A stretch of DNA of 64,000 nt from JBCCXL01 sp039191605 (lineage in GTDB: Bacteria > Acidobacteriota > Thermoanaerobaculia > Multivoradales > JAHZIX01): positions 310,001 through 374,000 of the forward strand of contig JBCCXL010000002.1 in assembly GCA_039191605.1 (NCBI GenBank), given 5' to 3'. The notes under the pieces are model-generated. The model searched no databases. It was not told where the DNA came from and worked only from the letters and a program-made list of their open reading frames with translations. A program made the position numbers and the translations under genes. Positions 63,501 through 64,000 of this stretch are shown here, piece after piece; the first letter of the stretch is position 1, and each line of letters starts with the position of its first letter.

Positions 63501-64000
63501 CTGGAAGAGGGGCGGCCGCCCCATGTCCCGAGCCGGCTCCAGCTCCTCCACCAGGCGGGCGAAGGGCAGCTCCTGATGCTCGAAGGTGAAGAGAGCCGCC
63601 TCCCGGGCCTTCGCCACCAGATCCCGGAAGCCCGGCTGCTGCGGCGACGACTCCCAGCCGAGGGCCACCGGCAGGGTGTTGACGAAGAAGCCCTGCAGAC
63701 CCTCCAGCTCGGGGCGCAGGCGCCCCGCCAGAGCGGTACCGAGGGCGAAGCGGCGACGGCCGGACCAGCGCACCAGCAGGGCGGCGAAGGCCGCCGTCAA
63801 GACCATGAAGGGAGAGGCTCCGACGGCTTTCCCGAGCTGCCCCAGGGAGGCGCTGAGCTCGTTGCCGAGGGCTACCGGCCGCGCCGAGCCGGCGTAGGTC
63901 TGCACCGCCGGCCGGGGGCGATCGGTAGGCAGCCGCAGCGGCTCGAGGCCGGCGAGATGGGCCCGCCACGCCGCCACTAGCTTCTCTACCCGCTCGCCGG
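36510..64000 (-). CDS. Giant nonribosomal peptide synthetase, 5' end outside window
   Basis: About 9,162 visible residues, open to the right edge; the sequence begins inside a condensation domain. Numbering below counts from the GTG at 63977. Order: C1 (partial, to 253), A1* (257-780), T1 (Ser 836); C2, A2, T2, sulfotransferase (943-2470); C3, T3 (2500-3140); C4, A4*, T4* (3156-4226); C5, A5, T5 (4256-5340); C6, A6, T6 (5376-6486); C7, A7, T7 (6536-7683); C8, A8, T8 (7703-8863); TE (8893-9140). All seven full C domains keep the HHxxxD motif. No epimerisation or methylation domain seen. Working adenylation domains: A2, A5, A6, A7, A8. The product is released by the TE. The thiolase-like and CoA-transferase genes follow on the same strand within 50 bases. 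Confidence 0.95.
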   Translation of the reverse strand, partial: GERVEKLVAAWRAHLAGLEPLRLPTDRPRPAVQTYAGSARPVALGNELSASLGQLGKAVGASPFMVLTAAFAALLVRWSGRRRFALGTALAGRLRPELEGLQGFFVNTLPVALGWESSPQQPGFRDLVAKAREAALFTFEHQELPFARLVEELEPARDMGRPPLFQAQLVLQNAPTAQLELPGLQLEVLPPPLDFAKVDLTLDLYEGAEGVSGRLEFNTDLFDAATVDRALGWWRAMLAAAVAQPQRPFVELPLLAAAERAQLVDGAELGAAPQLTPGQLLDSALEGLPAPALRSPEAALSARLLTVVPSLAPAQTSSGSSVDRSADRPFVVAMAFGLDPSPRAAAALRGVLRSGAAILPLDPREGAAATLALWQAAEPVALVLLDGAKDELDPSLLQAAAESPGGVIDFGQLRGSVDASTSVASAAALDPRGVAALLPRTEHGAGDDEPWLSLSHGELAIRAHALAQLGDLGPGDLLAAFVPPASGELLEVLLTPPRVGARGVVLDPALITAGPALVHRLRELGAAAEGAVVLAAPAAAWESLLAADPGLRSVDGGRLLLGSSAPPSAALARRLAAALPGIQASCAVEAWGGTLAAGALDVAHPTRLPALGSSSSSRALSILESGSGKTAPAGVAGWVATTGGFTAPGDGEGATEQSVQSGQPGQPWSSTPWISASEDGQIQLLEPAGELAYRPAGGRVHRRRLERALRALSGVAEAAAVAFTDPANPKAAASWVAFVVPSGRAVEGMEIAWRAALAPTVAGGLPADCVPRDWVVMESLPRDAAGAVDYGRLRPPRRGEAQGGGRAPAEGLERTVAAVFEEVLGIEAVSAEDDFFLLGGHSLLATQVASRLSERLERTVPLRALFEERTVVGLAAALSEDGISAVDASGAEGTAILAGEGPAATAKVALHKVSPSATGDAAAVPVVVPLAEAPPLTVLPQEAGEVRVRPTSFAQERLWFLQGLEPQSPAYNLPLGLELRGTLDTSVLGTSLNHLLTRHQSLRTRIVSRRGRPMQKVTPAEPLPLPVVDLSALDEELRGEESRRLAMSAARRPFDLTADSMLRVGLVRLAPSLHQLLLVFHHIAADAWSLEVALGEIAVTYGHLSSSATGPLDEMLDQGLVPLPVQYIDFAAWQRGWMDEAAIQRRVDAWRRVLAGAEPLDLPLDRSRGAQPRGGDSEVGLRLETAAAEGLNRLGDRVGATLFTVLAASFHVLLQRFTRAGDLTVGTTVAGREPRAVEPLVGFFVNTLPLRAEGFGGESFERFLQRFRDVFLDALSRRDLPFEKLVEGLGGGGRDPHRSPLFDVLVQLRATPPRPPALGDLEVQVLPSGSGVAKYDLILNMQTEGPLGRSPLSGSLVYRADLFDRSTAERLAGAAERLLNDIARRPTAALGDLALLSAAELQQLTTVWNQPLEDGPGAPTLAGADTLHGTFAARAAERPDAVALSFEDQHWTYRQLDRRANALAHRLVAFGVGSEDRVGLASDRRGELLVGALAILKAGAAYVPLDPGYPSERLVYTVEDASLAAVLVAGEGASVWGQLAADEAAVAAVPVVDISPAPAQGSADGGQLEEAESPPTVAVHGENLAYIIYTSGSTGRPKGVMIGHRHAIRLLTATEDWFHFGPDDVWTLFHSYAFDFSVWEIWGPLLYGGRLVVVPYLTSRLPDAFLDLLASEGVTVLNQTPTAFTQLVAAWSRRPEPRPALDLRTVIFGGEAVDLSSLKSVLGEAQAEGWRRRDGSPTVLVNMYGITETTVHVTYRPLEREDLLYPGRSPIGAAIPDLSITLTDPRLRPSPPGAVGEILVGGAGLARGYLQRPSLTAQRFIPDPFSGESGARLYRSGDLGRYRLGGVPRLHLGAVGEKALVAGDADTLPDLDYAGRADQQVKVRGFRIEPGEVEAALLEHPLVEQAAVVARKDGPTGEVELVAYLVPVDGAAQGEGLEALAPIPVRRFVGESLPAQYLPSQVMMLDGLPLTANGKLDRRALPSPWEQQGDGAAPAAPTATTPASTTAKSSSSAVPATSAESTAAESIAGEPAAGLAEAGEQPADPRQRALALVTSVFQDVLGRGGIQPEDDFFELGGSSIAAAIAVNRLQEELGGIVHVVAIFDHSTAAGLAEYLLAEHGAALGAEDEDAAAGVLGEGDFHRFRAFVPRAKEQPTATGAHPSEPLPRAIFVLAPPRSGTTLMRVMLAGHEGLFAPPELELLSFASMDHRQRSFSGRDAFWREGLVRAVMEARHCEAAEAEAWIAELEASDASTATAYGELQKLLEDRLLVDKTPSYALDVGLLERAEAWFHEPLYIHLLRHPLGMVNSFEQARLDEIFLRGDHGVERRQLAELVWEHSHRNILDFLSRIPARRQARVVFEDLVADPESVLSALCDSLGLEYREAMAQPYGAAPRPGSAGGQDSGEQDSGEQSAARGESSGTQDRRMTGGPHEASRMLGDVKFHHHRQVNPAVATRWREAYDHDFLSPITWSTAYRLGYRPPEDLPRLSGAPEVPPLLAPRGTEGGALDDLPLSFAQERLWFLDRLDPGTATYNIPVALGLEGDLSVDALARSLGALVARHEVLRTRYSAREGRPFQRVAASPRHSLELPLVDLGSLAPSPAAEIAETLANAEAARPFDLALGPVLRARLLRLPSQSPGAPALHWLLVNLHHIAGDGWSVQVVVSELVAAYRQAVESAAGAQELAQALPPLAVQYADYALWQRRWLSGPLLEEQRRYWRRRLEGLEPLDLPADRPRPAMRSALPARRRVSLVPELGERLMAFASERGASPFMVLSAAFALLLGRLTGRSDVAFGTPVAGRGQAALEPMVGFFVNTLALRFDLGVNSAGAEEGGFAALVEATRASAVGAFAHQDIPFEKLVEELAPRRDPSRTPVIQVMFTVRAFDPTVEELPGLRLAPARQEPASAKVDLLLSVGPGAEGEPWTGAVEYDASLFDLTTVDRFVALWAQLLDSALTAPQKPLASLSWLSAAQRHQVAVEWPATGPAGMVVDESGQLLPLGVVGRWLDAASVSSLAEIDAASTAEAGGPLEEPLKERARWTRDGLLERLPEEDPSGLAGTIEARSRSLQAVAPSRSSAQAESAVAAIFAEVLGVEVDQLSSHDDFFQVGGHSLLAAQVAARLERHFEVSVPLRMIFEDPSIAGLAIRLAGPLEAAAPPLVRRPQGETSSPLSYAQERLWVLQRIEPDSAQFNMALAARLRGPLRLRALQRSLSQLVSRHEVLRTRYEDTRVGPWQFIEEFESQALAGEAQQAAGAALLPLVDLSALDEEQAQETARHLADSASLRPFELTRAPMLRGMVLRLGAEEHALLVVLHHIAGDAWSVGLVVREIAAGYRGEELAPLAVQYADYAQWQRSWLDDEAVTRHREHWRHALDGAHRPQLPLDRPRPRRPGPRGGRVVAHGSAEVATAVESFAREHEATLFMVGLAALVALLRRCDGGGLGSPEDTVVGTALAGREQVELEPLVGFFINVLPVRVQGGGESFEELVAATRESVLDTFAHQQMPFDQLVHELGLGRDRSRTPVFDVVFQTFAAAPPDLDLPGLETTPLFPSQVQAHYDLVFEIQPEGEGFLYTLRYRSELFDEATAQGLVDGYGALLEDAMRRSTAPLATLALGGSEEQLKLAAPTVPMTLEATLPAVARPLLELPASTLLGRVMAAARRHPDVEVLWDGGTRWTYRRLVESAVAAAAAMRQLHPEIAEELGEEGLGESSEERLVAVILPPGAQRCAAILGALALGCAYLPLDPAELPQRRRRQLENLSPALAVVANPAGAAAEGLPSELPTITIGEALASVDSRSEDPSGEPPLRPARDGARLAAVLPTAPSTSPSATFGALALEHRQILALAEGLCARLGTAESDVWGHLPSPLGSAPEDPADLWQLWAPLLSGARRVHPSTDVTDAKAALEELVAEGVTVLSTAVAALLGAPRRLPSGLRWLLLEGEDRSLAPAVLPPAARVARWWSDPALAMVSLRESSASEVPAPALGEVLPAVTLRVEPSDGRSLGEVILGGGALPRGWWGQPALTADRLRPDSRTTIPGGRCLRTRWRGAYGPWGRSPGTEIQLLPAASPGTDVALAPLRQEGRWVDFEEAAGVLRQLPGVAGVQVLPADGRRSSRAVVEADAGEAATAEALWSSLRRQVPLWACPQRLILSSGGSSAFGADGAWGLRSRGSDEVSEGATGKRLAAQVSRLLDVAVAEGEDLAAAGIRGAEIAAVVRELQASGSAQLTEGMLLASSSAAELAQTLAAAGGAAGLEGGPRPGMGDPRHPPLSFAQERMWFLQQMEPESPAYHMPMVLDLLGPLHRGWFLAAVVAVVGRHAPLRTRVVSGSRGPRAVVEPGARGARPAVVDLSTLPTALATEAEDGLLRDLGQRPFRLDRELPLRSILLRLPSRGEQGHHRLALVVHHIASDGVSQNLLVSEVGAAYQAAVSTGRVPQLLPASPSYGDFSAWQRRRLHGAALAAEVNLWRQRLEGVEPLELPEDRPRQPQGAPAGRVSLFLNPATTAALDAVAGRQRASRFMILGTLFLAFLGRLAGHRQVVIGTPVVGRVHSSLENLVGLFVNTVVLRARHGEDDGLESALEATRREVLEALDHQELPFDKLVEELAPPREPGRLPLFQVVFGHNAPAPSSARLGELQLEFRMPRAEAAKFDLYLSTKATREGDVESVEGALEYRQDLFDATTVQRWAGQLERFVAAATASPDRPLETLSLLTGAQRQQLLVEVNDTTSAFHESDSLGARLMAAAARRPEAIAVVDEGGELSYRQLVAWAAQLADELAAVGVAAGEPVGLCVERGRALPVAMTAILAAGGAYVPLDPELPASRLAFLVEDAGLEQVVADAAGARRLQEALEEAGPENGRGEGSLLPGLIPVGSSPSAELLGEISGEADSGQSVPRLPSSLGGHALAYLMYTSGSTGRPKGVAVSHRNILRLVFGADYIPFGPDIVLAQMANAAFDAATFEIWGALLHGARTVVVPRSVTLEPEALESYLQQQGVNTVFCTTALFDRVAQQRPQAFGGIDDLLVGGEAHRLDALRRVFDTAPPGRLHNVYGPTESTTFATDMPMERPAEGATSVPLGQPIHNTTAFVTAAAGPSRGALEPLPLGVPGELVLGGEGLAWGYWRRPGLTAERFVPNPFSNLAGARLYRTGDRVRRLSDGRLDFLGRLDHQIKLRGFRVELGEIEAALMALPEIASASVLLHRDRTGEGVLIAFISRSAEEQVEPESTPLDPAMLRRTLAEDLPEYMIPAAFAELDALPLNANGKVDRKALASRGDQARRAASGFVALESEMERRLGALWAELLEVDSVGAEDDFFSLGGHSLLAARLVNALRRELDVEVPVREVFEAPVLRQLASRLENAVDQAARQRSSSDRATSAGGDGLERGPSADSPPTVSFAQERMWVLQRLEPQSPAYHVPMALRLRGELNIEALQRALALLVARHDALHTALPAREGAPLAAPLAAAELPSRLSLPVVDVASGELGSTESALLGRAFVTRPFDLASAPLLRALLLRHGAADHSVLLVFHHLTCDGWSMDLIVRELAILYRALSSEEASAGQDGERSIEDGALLPPLPIRYSDYAHWQRQRLTGDRLRRGVETWARRLDEVEPLDLVEDGPRQLSGAAPGGRQEITLDREVKAALSELGSAHGASLFMIVSALWRRTLEDAGASPDLALGTPVAGRVHPSLEALVGLFVNTVVLHPTALERRQARGQWGDSFEAAVEAERRAVVAGLDDQEIPFERLVEELASDRDLGRTPLFQSMVALHRPAGTLPSSPDLEMAPEPLPLGAPKFDLFLALVEEESGLVGTLEYRADLFDVSTVERLARRFSTLATRVAEDPRQSRGALAAPDAVERHQVVAEWGEGGPGLESPLGVVGRMLEGLGAQPDLPALMDGETSLSAAEVRSAAGMLASALVQRGVGAERVVVICLPRTRHLPLAVLATLWAGGVYLPLDPEHPPARWRKLLKAARPRVVLTTEALAPALEQAAAGAAEDLGIGASEAPIEILVLPTSTASWSTLRDGDSAAAAPPMPHPDGQQAAYLLYTSGSSGEPKGVVGRHGSLLRRLLWAQQTHPVAAGDSVLHKTPATFDVSLWELLLPWMMQARMVVAEDGRHGDAEHVLQLLSQGQVGLCHFVPSMLRSFLDHLRHRDELAAKDEESGATSRDLLASLRWVVVSGEALSRDLQQAFESLLPHARLLNLYGPTEAAIDVTAHLCEPGATGPVPIGRPIAGVRTVVLAAPADQDRASWLDVAGVGVPGELALGGGAPARGYAGDPARTALAFIPDPTSAQPGARLYRTGDRVRWNGEGELEFLGRLDFQVKLRGLRIELGEIESALRSQSGVSEAVVVMVGKGQDAYLAAFVVPGEGDAAGSADSSTDLSERLRDALKSSLPSYMVPPVIEALALLPRTASGKIDGKVLQREAAALRRGGEGSYVAPASGTEALLASLWQGLLGVERVSAEDDFFRLGGHSLLATRLLHQVEGQLGVALDLREVFEAPTLRALAARVSAALAARSAALSAQGPGDLALVAGSGRDGAGAGVLGAAVLAPGLPLEPVLSFAQERMAFLQRLEPTAATYHMPFAQELEGELDLAALNSALEAVVERHEVLRTTFPLRSGETVPVVQPNPRRPLVVIDLSPLASSTGASSTVAPAAPSLSTPEAALSGLMNRLIESFALRPFDLSSDLPLRALLLSRDARHHRLVLSMHHIASDGWSLEILRRELFTLYDLLRSGRASSPRRAMAALAPLPISYLQYAARERQRLTAEALDRRFQPWRERLAEVEPLALEEDGVRGAVGPAARRVLELDEGVSQALEQLARQCGTSLFALTSVLWRRTLEDAGASPQHALGTPVAGRLQNEVANLVGLFANTSVLRPTAQELADGKAEAAGFVAALEAEKRAVMAALEDQDLPFEKLVEDLAPERDLGRTPIFQSMVSLAHQQGAAHQQGATPAAQEGQGADAGTGGDRAPVSASTLDVRLTTAKFDLYLFLVRDDEGLRGTLEYRADLFDPSTAERLTRRFTHLATRVAADPRQSRGALAAPDEVERHQVVAEWGHGGPGLESPLGVVGRMLAGLMQLGDGTALADVETSLSAAEVSAAAGALASALVQRGVGAERVVALCLPRARHLPLAVLATLWAEGIYLPLDPEHPPARWRKLLKAARPRVVLTTEALAPALEQAAAGAAADLGIEGSEVPTEILSLPASVASWSTLSNGAIAPPVPHPTDQQAGDQQAAYLLYTSGSSGEPKGVVGRHGSLLRRLLWAQQAHPVAAGESVLHKTPATFDVSLWELLLPWMMQARMVVAEDGRHGDAEHVLQLLSQGQVGLCHFVPSMLRSFLDHLRHRDSLVADSGAVDSGEGAESGAASRDLLASLRWVVVSGEALSRDLQQAFESLLPHVQLLNLYGPTEAAIDVTAHLCEPAATGPVPIGRPIAGVRTVVLAAPADQDRASWLDVAGVGVPGELALGGGAPARGYAGAPARTALAFIPDPTSAQPGARLYRTGDRVRWNGEGELEFLGRLDFQVKLRGLRIELGEIESALRFQAGVSEAVVVMVGEGQDAYLAAFVVPGEGGILESEHLRDVLKSSLPSYMVPPVIESLASLPRTASGKIDGKALQREAAALRRGGAGTYLAPASGTEALLASLWQDLLGVERVSAEDDFFRLGGHSLLATRLLHLLHDEFGVSLEVAEIFRRSTLRQLAAAVDEAAGIATTAAVAAEAPAESWDQTLSFAQERMWFLQQLEPDSPAYHMPMALDLRGQLSVAGLGLALAGVVTRHEALRTAITLGVENTGSSDSISAGELNGGDLKGAGEHPAAGDLQARVVAPPSGPLDLVVIDLEDLDSGDRRRGAAAAQISFWRRPFRLDEGPLLRALLLRFAPDHHRLVLCLHHIASDGWSMGVLRQELFALYATAANTSAASDTVGSAAPSGAAAPADLVRRARLPELPATYRQIAAEQRSKLQHPALQQRLETWVTELRAVENLSLPVDRPRTDLAFPPAAEVVERLDAESSAAVLDWSRRHGIQPLAVGLAALQSLLSRLCNQRDFALGLPSAGRSDARVRRMMGLFVNTLVLPTVQTSLHGDSTFLELASTVKSRLVDSLELESVPFELLVERVSPQRLLGENPLFQVMADWRAGDDLQTLGSDASEGAAGSSIGPLQLIPAAVEGSAAAKVDLDFTFLSPTAESPQLEIVLSYDASLLEATTARRWTRTLARLLAAGCAAATPDQLQELPWLTAAERQQVLQEHASGADASSAPSTLTEAFWRMVEIHRQRVAVVAVTDEGVPRAHLTYGQLGARVTTLARELKSIGAGAERPVVVMLERSVAQIEVLWATLVAGCPYVAVDVGSPRSRQQLVLEDSEAAVMVTSPELASEAGGVAAEVMTWTSPLDAAPAAGKAGESPRVEESPRVGESARVSAQSTADGISLPDPRSAAYILYTSGSTGRPKGVVISHRAVKGYALSYARQAALGPGSRALQFTSATFDASVEDLLAPLATGATMVLRTDAMITSASRFLAAMRRASVTHLSLSTGFWHELTAQLPLEPAESGEDIPECLEHIVIGGEAARARELARWRDWRRQRDSSIRLLNAYGPTEATVSATWTRLDEATGAEVLGPPIGHPIPGRRNYVLDGQQRPVLPGAEGELCLAGVGLARGYLHRPALTAASFLPDPWSGTPGARLYRTGDAARRRGDGELFFIGRLDSQVKLRGYRIELGEVESALLAIPGVREAVVQARGRGQAAEHLVAWVESEEHSAEEHGAEVLLGELRASLPGYMIPSALEVQERLPRNVADKVDRQELARREPRWAESTVLGEDEGGALERRLADLVAEVLERDPAEVRVDDDFFALGGHSLAAVRLVDRVERQLGRQLELATLFRAPTPRALARLVETLAPAPRPLVPLAPGGTALAGVSSAGAGSAEGDEVPLALVHPVGGGVLCYASLVRQLPPSWTVWGLQRHDSAAELRLDLSLEDLAARYVEALRERRPQGPYRLAGWSIGGVLAVEMARQLESAGEEVDFVVALDSYLAEDLPADQQSAALLSEVASQLGFEDSELEPLAPQDAAGETLESRLESLVLRVADSAAEAVDGARIESLRHWARVHLAHLLAHDAYRGGSLRSPLLLLRAAEEGFPVTGWTARAEDFRVVDLPTDHHGIVAEPMVERVAEALVAMSSPVMEPVTDE
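36560..37300 (-). other. NRPS thioesterase domain (product release)
   Basis: Type I TE of alpha/beta hydrolase fold: 'LVHPVGGGVLCY' at its start, nucleophile in GWSIGG (Ser 8970, codon 37068-37070), Asp in 'VALDSY' and His in 'DHHGIV'. It should hydrolyse or cyclise the finished chain; sequence alone does not decide which. Confidence 0.9.
37390..40870 (-). other. NRPS module 8: C-A-T
   Basis: C8 with HHIASDG at 40361-40382; A8 with YTSGSTGRPKG at about 38709-38741; T8 DDFFALGGHSL, attachment Ser codon 37500-37502. The specificity positions read D-A-E-S-V-G-A-V-S(-K). Glu at position 239 is found in codes for basic residues such as Lys or Orn, so a basic residue is a low-confidence guess. An 18-base in-frame repeat lies in the linker at 38814-38859. 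Confidence 0.85.
38814..38859. repeat. 18-base in-frame repeat in A8
   Basis: CGACTCCCCAACCCGCGG, CGACTCCTCAACCCGCGG, then a partial third unit. It encodes a repeated Glu-Ser-Pro-Arg-Val type motif in an A-domain loop. Confidence 0.9.
41020..43050. repeat. Module duplication, copy in module 7
   Basis: About 2 kb covering the end of C7, all of A7 and the T7 start matches 44596-46620 in direct orientation with offsets of 3570-3600 bases and only scattered differences. The N-terminal halves of C6 and C7 are much more different, so the copied unit is Cend-A-T. Confidence 0.9.
43189..43224. repeat. 18-base in-frame duplication in C7
   Basis: GCGCCCTGTTGATGAGCC followed by GCGCCCTGCTGATGAGCC, encoding a doubled Ala-His-Gln-Gln-Gly-Ala. 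Confidence 0.9.
44520..47850 (-). other. NRPS module 6: C-A(Ser)-T
   Basis: C6 HHLTCDG at 47448-47453; A6 core YTSGSSGEPKG at about 45871-45903; T6 Ser codon 44619-44621. Specificity residues again D-V-W-H-V-S-L-I-D(-K), serine. A6-T6 forms the duplicate of module 7. Confidence 0.9.
44596..46620. repeat. Module duplication, copy in module 6
   Basis: Partner of 41020-43050. See that entry; direct orientation, in frame. Confidence 0.9.
47960..51210 (-). other. NRPS module 5: C-A-T
   Basis: C5 HHIASDG at 50799-50804; A5 core YTSGSTGRPKG at about 49261-49293; T5 Ser codon 48066-48068. Specificity residues read D-A-F-C-L-G-V-T-F(-K). This resembles branched aliphatic codes (Val or Ile types begin D-A-F) but has Cys at position 278, so the residue is uncertain. 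Confidence 0.85.
51300..54510 (-). other. NRPS module 4: C with dead A and dead T
   Basis: C4 keeps HHIAGDA (54063-54068). A4* has lost the nucleotide-binding loop (region 'LPTAPSTSPSATFGALALEH' where TSGSTG should be), the GR.D.QVK motif and the A10 Lys. T4* reads 'GIRGAEIAAV' where GGHSLLA should be; the phosphopantetheine Ser is Gly 4196 (codon 51390-51392). This module cannot activate or carry a residue itself. Confidence 0.8.
54560..56480 (-). other. NRPS module 3: C-T without an A domain
   Basis: C3 (HHIAGDG, 56046-56051) is joined to T3 (GGHSLL, Ser codon 54672-54674) by only about 120 residues. The linker still contains 'LGVVGRWL', matching the segment just before A6 and A7, so an A domain was probably deleted. 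T3 would need loading in trans or simply pass the chain. Confidence 0.85.
56570..57540 (-). other. Sulfotransferase domain embedded in the NRPS
   Basis: About 320 residues between T2 and C3. PAPS 5'-phosphosulfate loop 'APPRSGTTLM' (about 57450-57480), 'LLVDKTPSYAL', the 3'-phosphate-binding 'LLRHPLGMVNSFEQAR', and 'RVVFEDLVADPE' are all sulfotransferase features. It contains a 15-base duplication in a loop (56766-56795). It would transfer sulfate from PAPS to a carrier-bound hydroxyl, most simply that of the threonine loaded by module 2 (inference). Confidence 0.85.
56766..56795. repeat. 15-base in-frame duplication in the sulfotransferase domain
   Basis: CTGCTCCCCAGAATC followed by CTGCTCCCCAGAGTC; encodes Asp-Ser-Gly-Glu-Gln twice. 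Confidence 0.9.
57640..61150 (-). other. NRPS module 2: C-A(Thr)-T
   Basis: C2 HHIAADA (60753-60758); A2 core YTSGSTGRPKG at about 59201-59233; T2 DDFFELGGSS near 57762. Specificity residues D-F-W-N-I-G-M-V-H(-K) equal the well-known threonine code. A2 carries an insert of about 25 residues between the A7 and A8 motifs. A Ser/Thr/Ala-rich linker separates A2 and T2. Confidence 0.9.
61370..64000 (-). other. NRPS module 1 (partial): C-dead A-T
   Basis: Only the C-terminal part of C1 is visible (FFVNTLPV present; HH motif beyond the edge). A1* keeps a 'LRSGAAILPLDP' strand but lacks the ATP loop, the YGPTE motif, the GR.D.QVK motif and the A10 Lys ('LPRDAAGAVDYGRL'). T1 is intact (FFLLGGHSLL, Ser 836, codon about 61470-61472). 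T1 must be loaded in trans or receive a chain from upstream. Confidence 0.85.

Overview
This is a high-GC bacterial window, probably from an Acidobacteriota-type (Thermoanaerobaculia-like) Gram-negative. That placement is inferred from four things: a long ADOP/MacB-like permease with no ATPase gene beside it, a PadR regulator followed by a HAAS-domain membrane protein, an LpxR-type outer-membrane lipid A deacylase, and a very large NRPS. No rRNA, tRNA or CRISPR array was seen.

Left part (1-14.7 kb): ordinary accessory and housekeeping genes. They are the end of a probably secreted protein, a hypothetical membrane protein, a translationally coupled pair of SPFH proteins, a hypothetical 136-residue protein, a secreted alpha/beta hydrolase, an SGNH hydrolase, a coupled AAA-ATPase plus DUF4276 (TOPRIM-like) pair resembling a phage-defence cassette, a large beta-lactamase-fold serine hydrolase, small membrane proteins, a PhzF enzyme and an LpxR homologue.

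Island (about 15.1-20.2 kb): base composition turns clearly AT-rich. It holds an SHMT-fold PLP protein that lacks key SHMT residues, a STAND-like ATPase with a helical repeat tail converging on it with overlapping 3' ends, and a complete tyrosine recombinase. The island lies between two direct copies (about 350 bp) of the 3' end and terminator of a metalloprotease gene. The right copy belongs to the intact gene; the left is a frameshifted remnant. This is the best candidate here for an undescribed mobile system.

Middle (20.2-33 kb): the HEXXH metalloprotease, a padR-HAAS operon with a palindrome inside a good promoter, an ankyrin plus PQQ-type beta-propeller protein, an ADOP permease, a membrane-anchored hypothetical, a D-threonine aldolase/D-serine dehydratase family enzyme and a SnoaL/DUF4440-like secreted protein.

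Right part (33.5-64 kb): a biosynthetic operon on the minus strand. One NRPS reading frame of more than 9,160 codons enters from the right edge; its 5' end is outside the window. It is followed by a thiolase-fold protein without catalytic cysteines and a CaiB/BaiF-family CoA transferase. Visible NRPS order: (C)-A*-T / C-A(Thr)-T-sulfotransferase / C-T / C-A*-T* / C-A-T / C-A(Ser)-T / C-A(Ser)-T / C-A-T-TE, where * marks domains missing core motifs. The embedded sulfotransferase next to a threonine module, the dead modules inside a working line, and the recent duplication of the two serine modules are its main features. The TE should release the peptide; the two downstream acyl-CoA-type proteins may supply or tailor an acyl group (inference).
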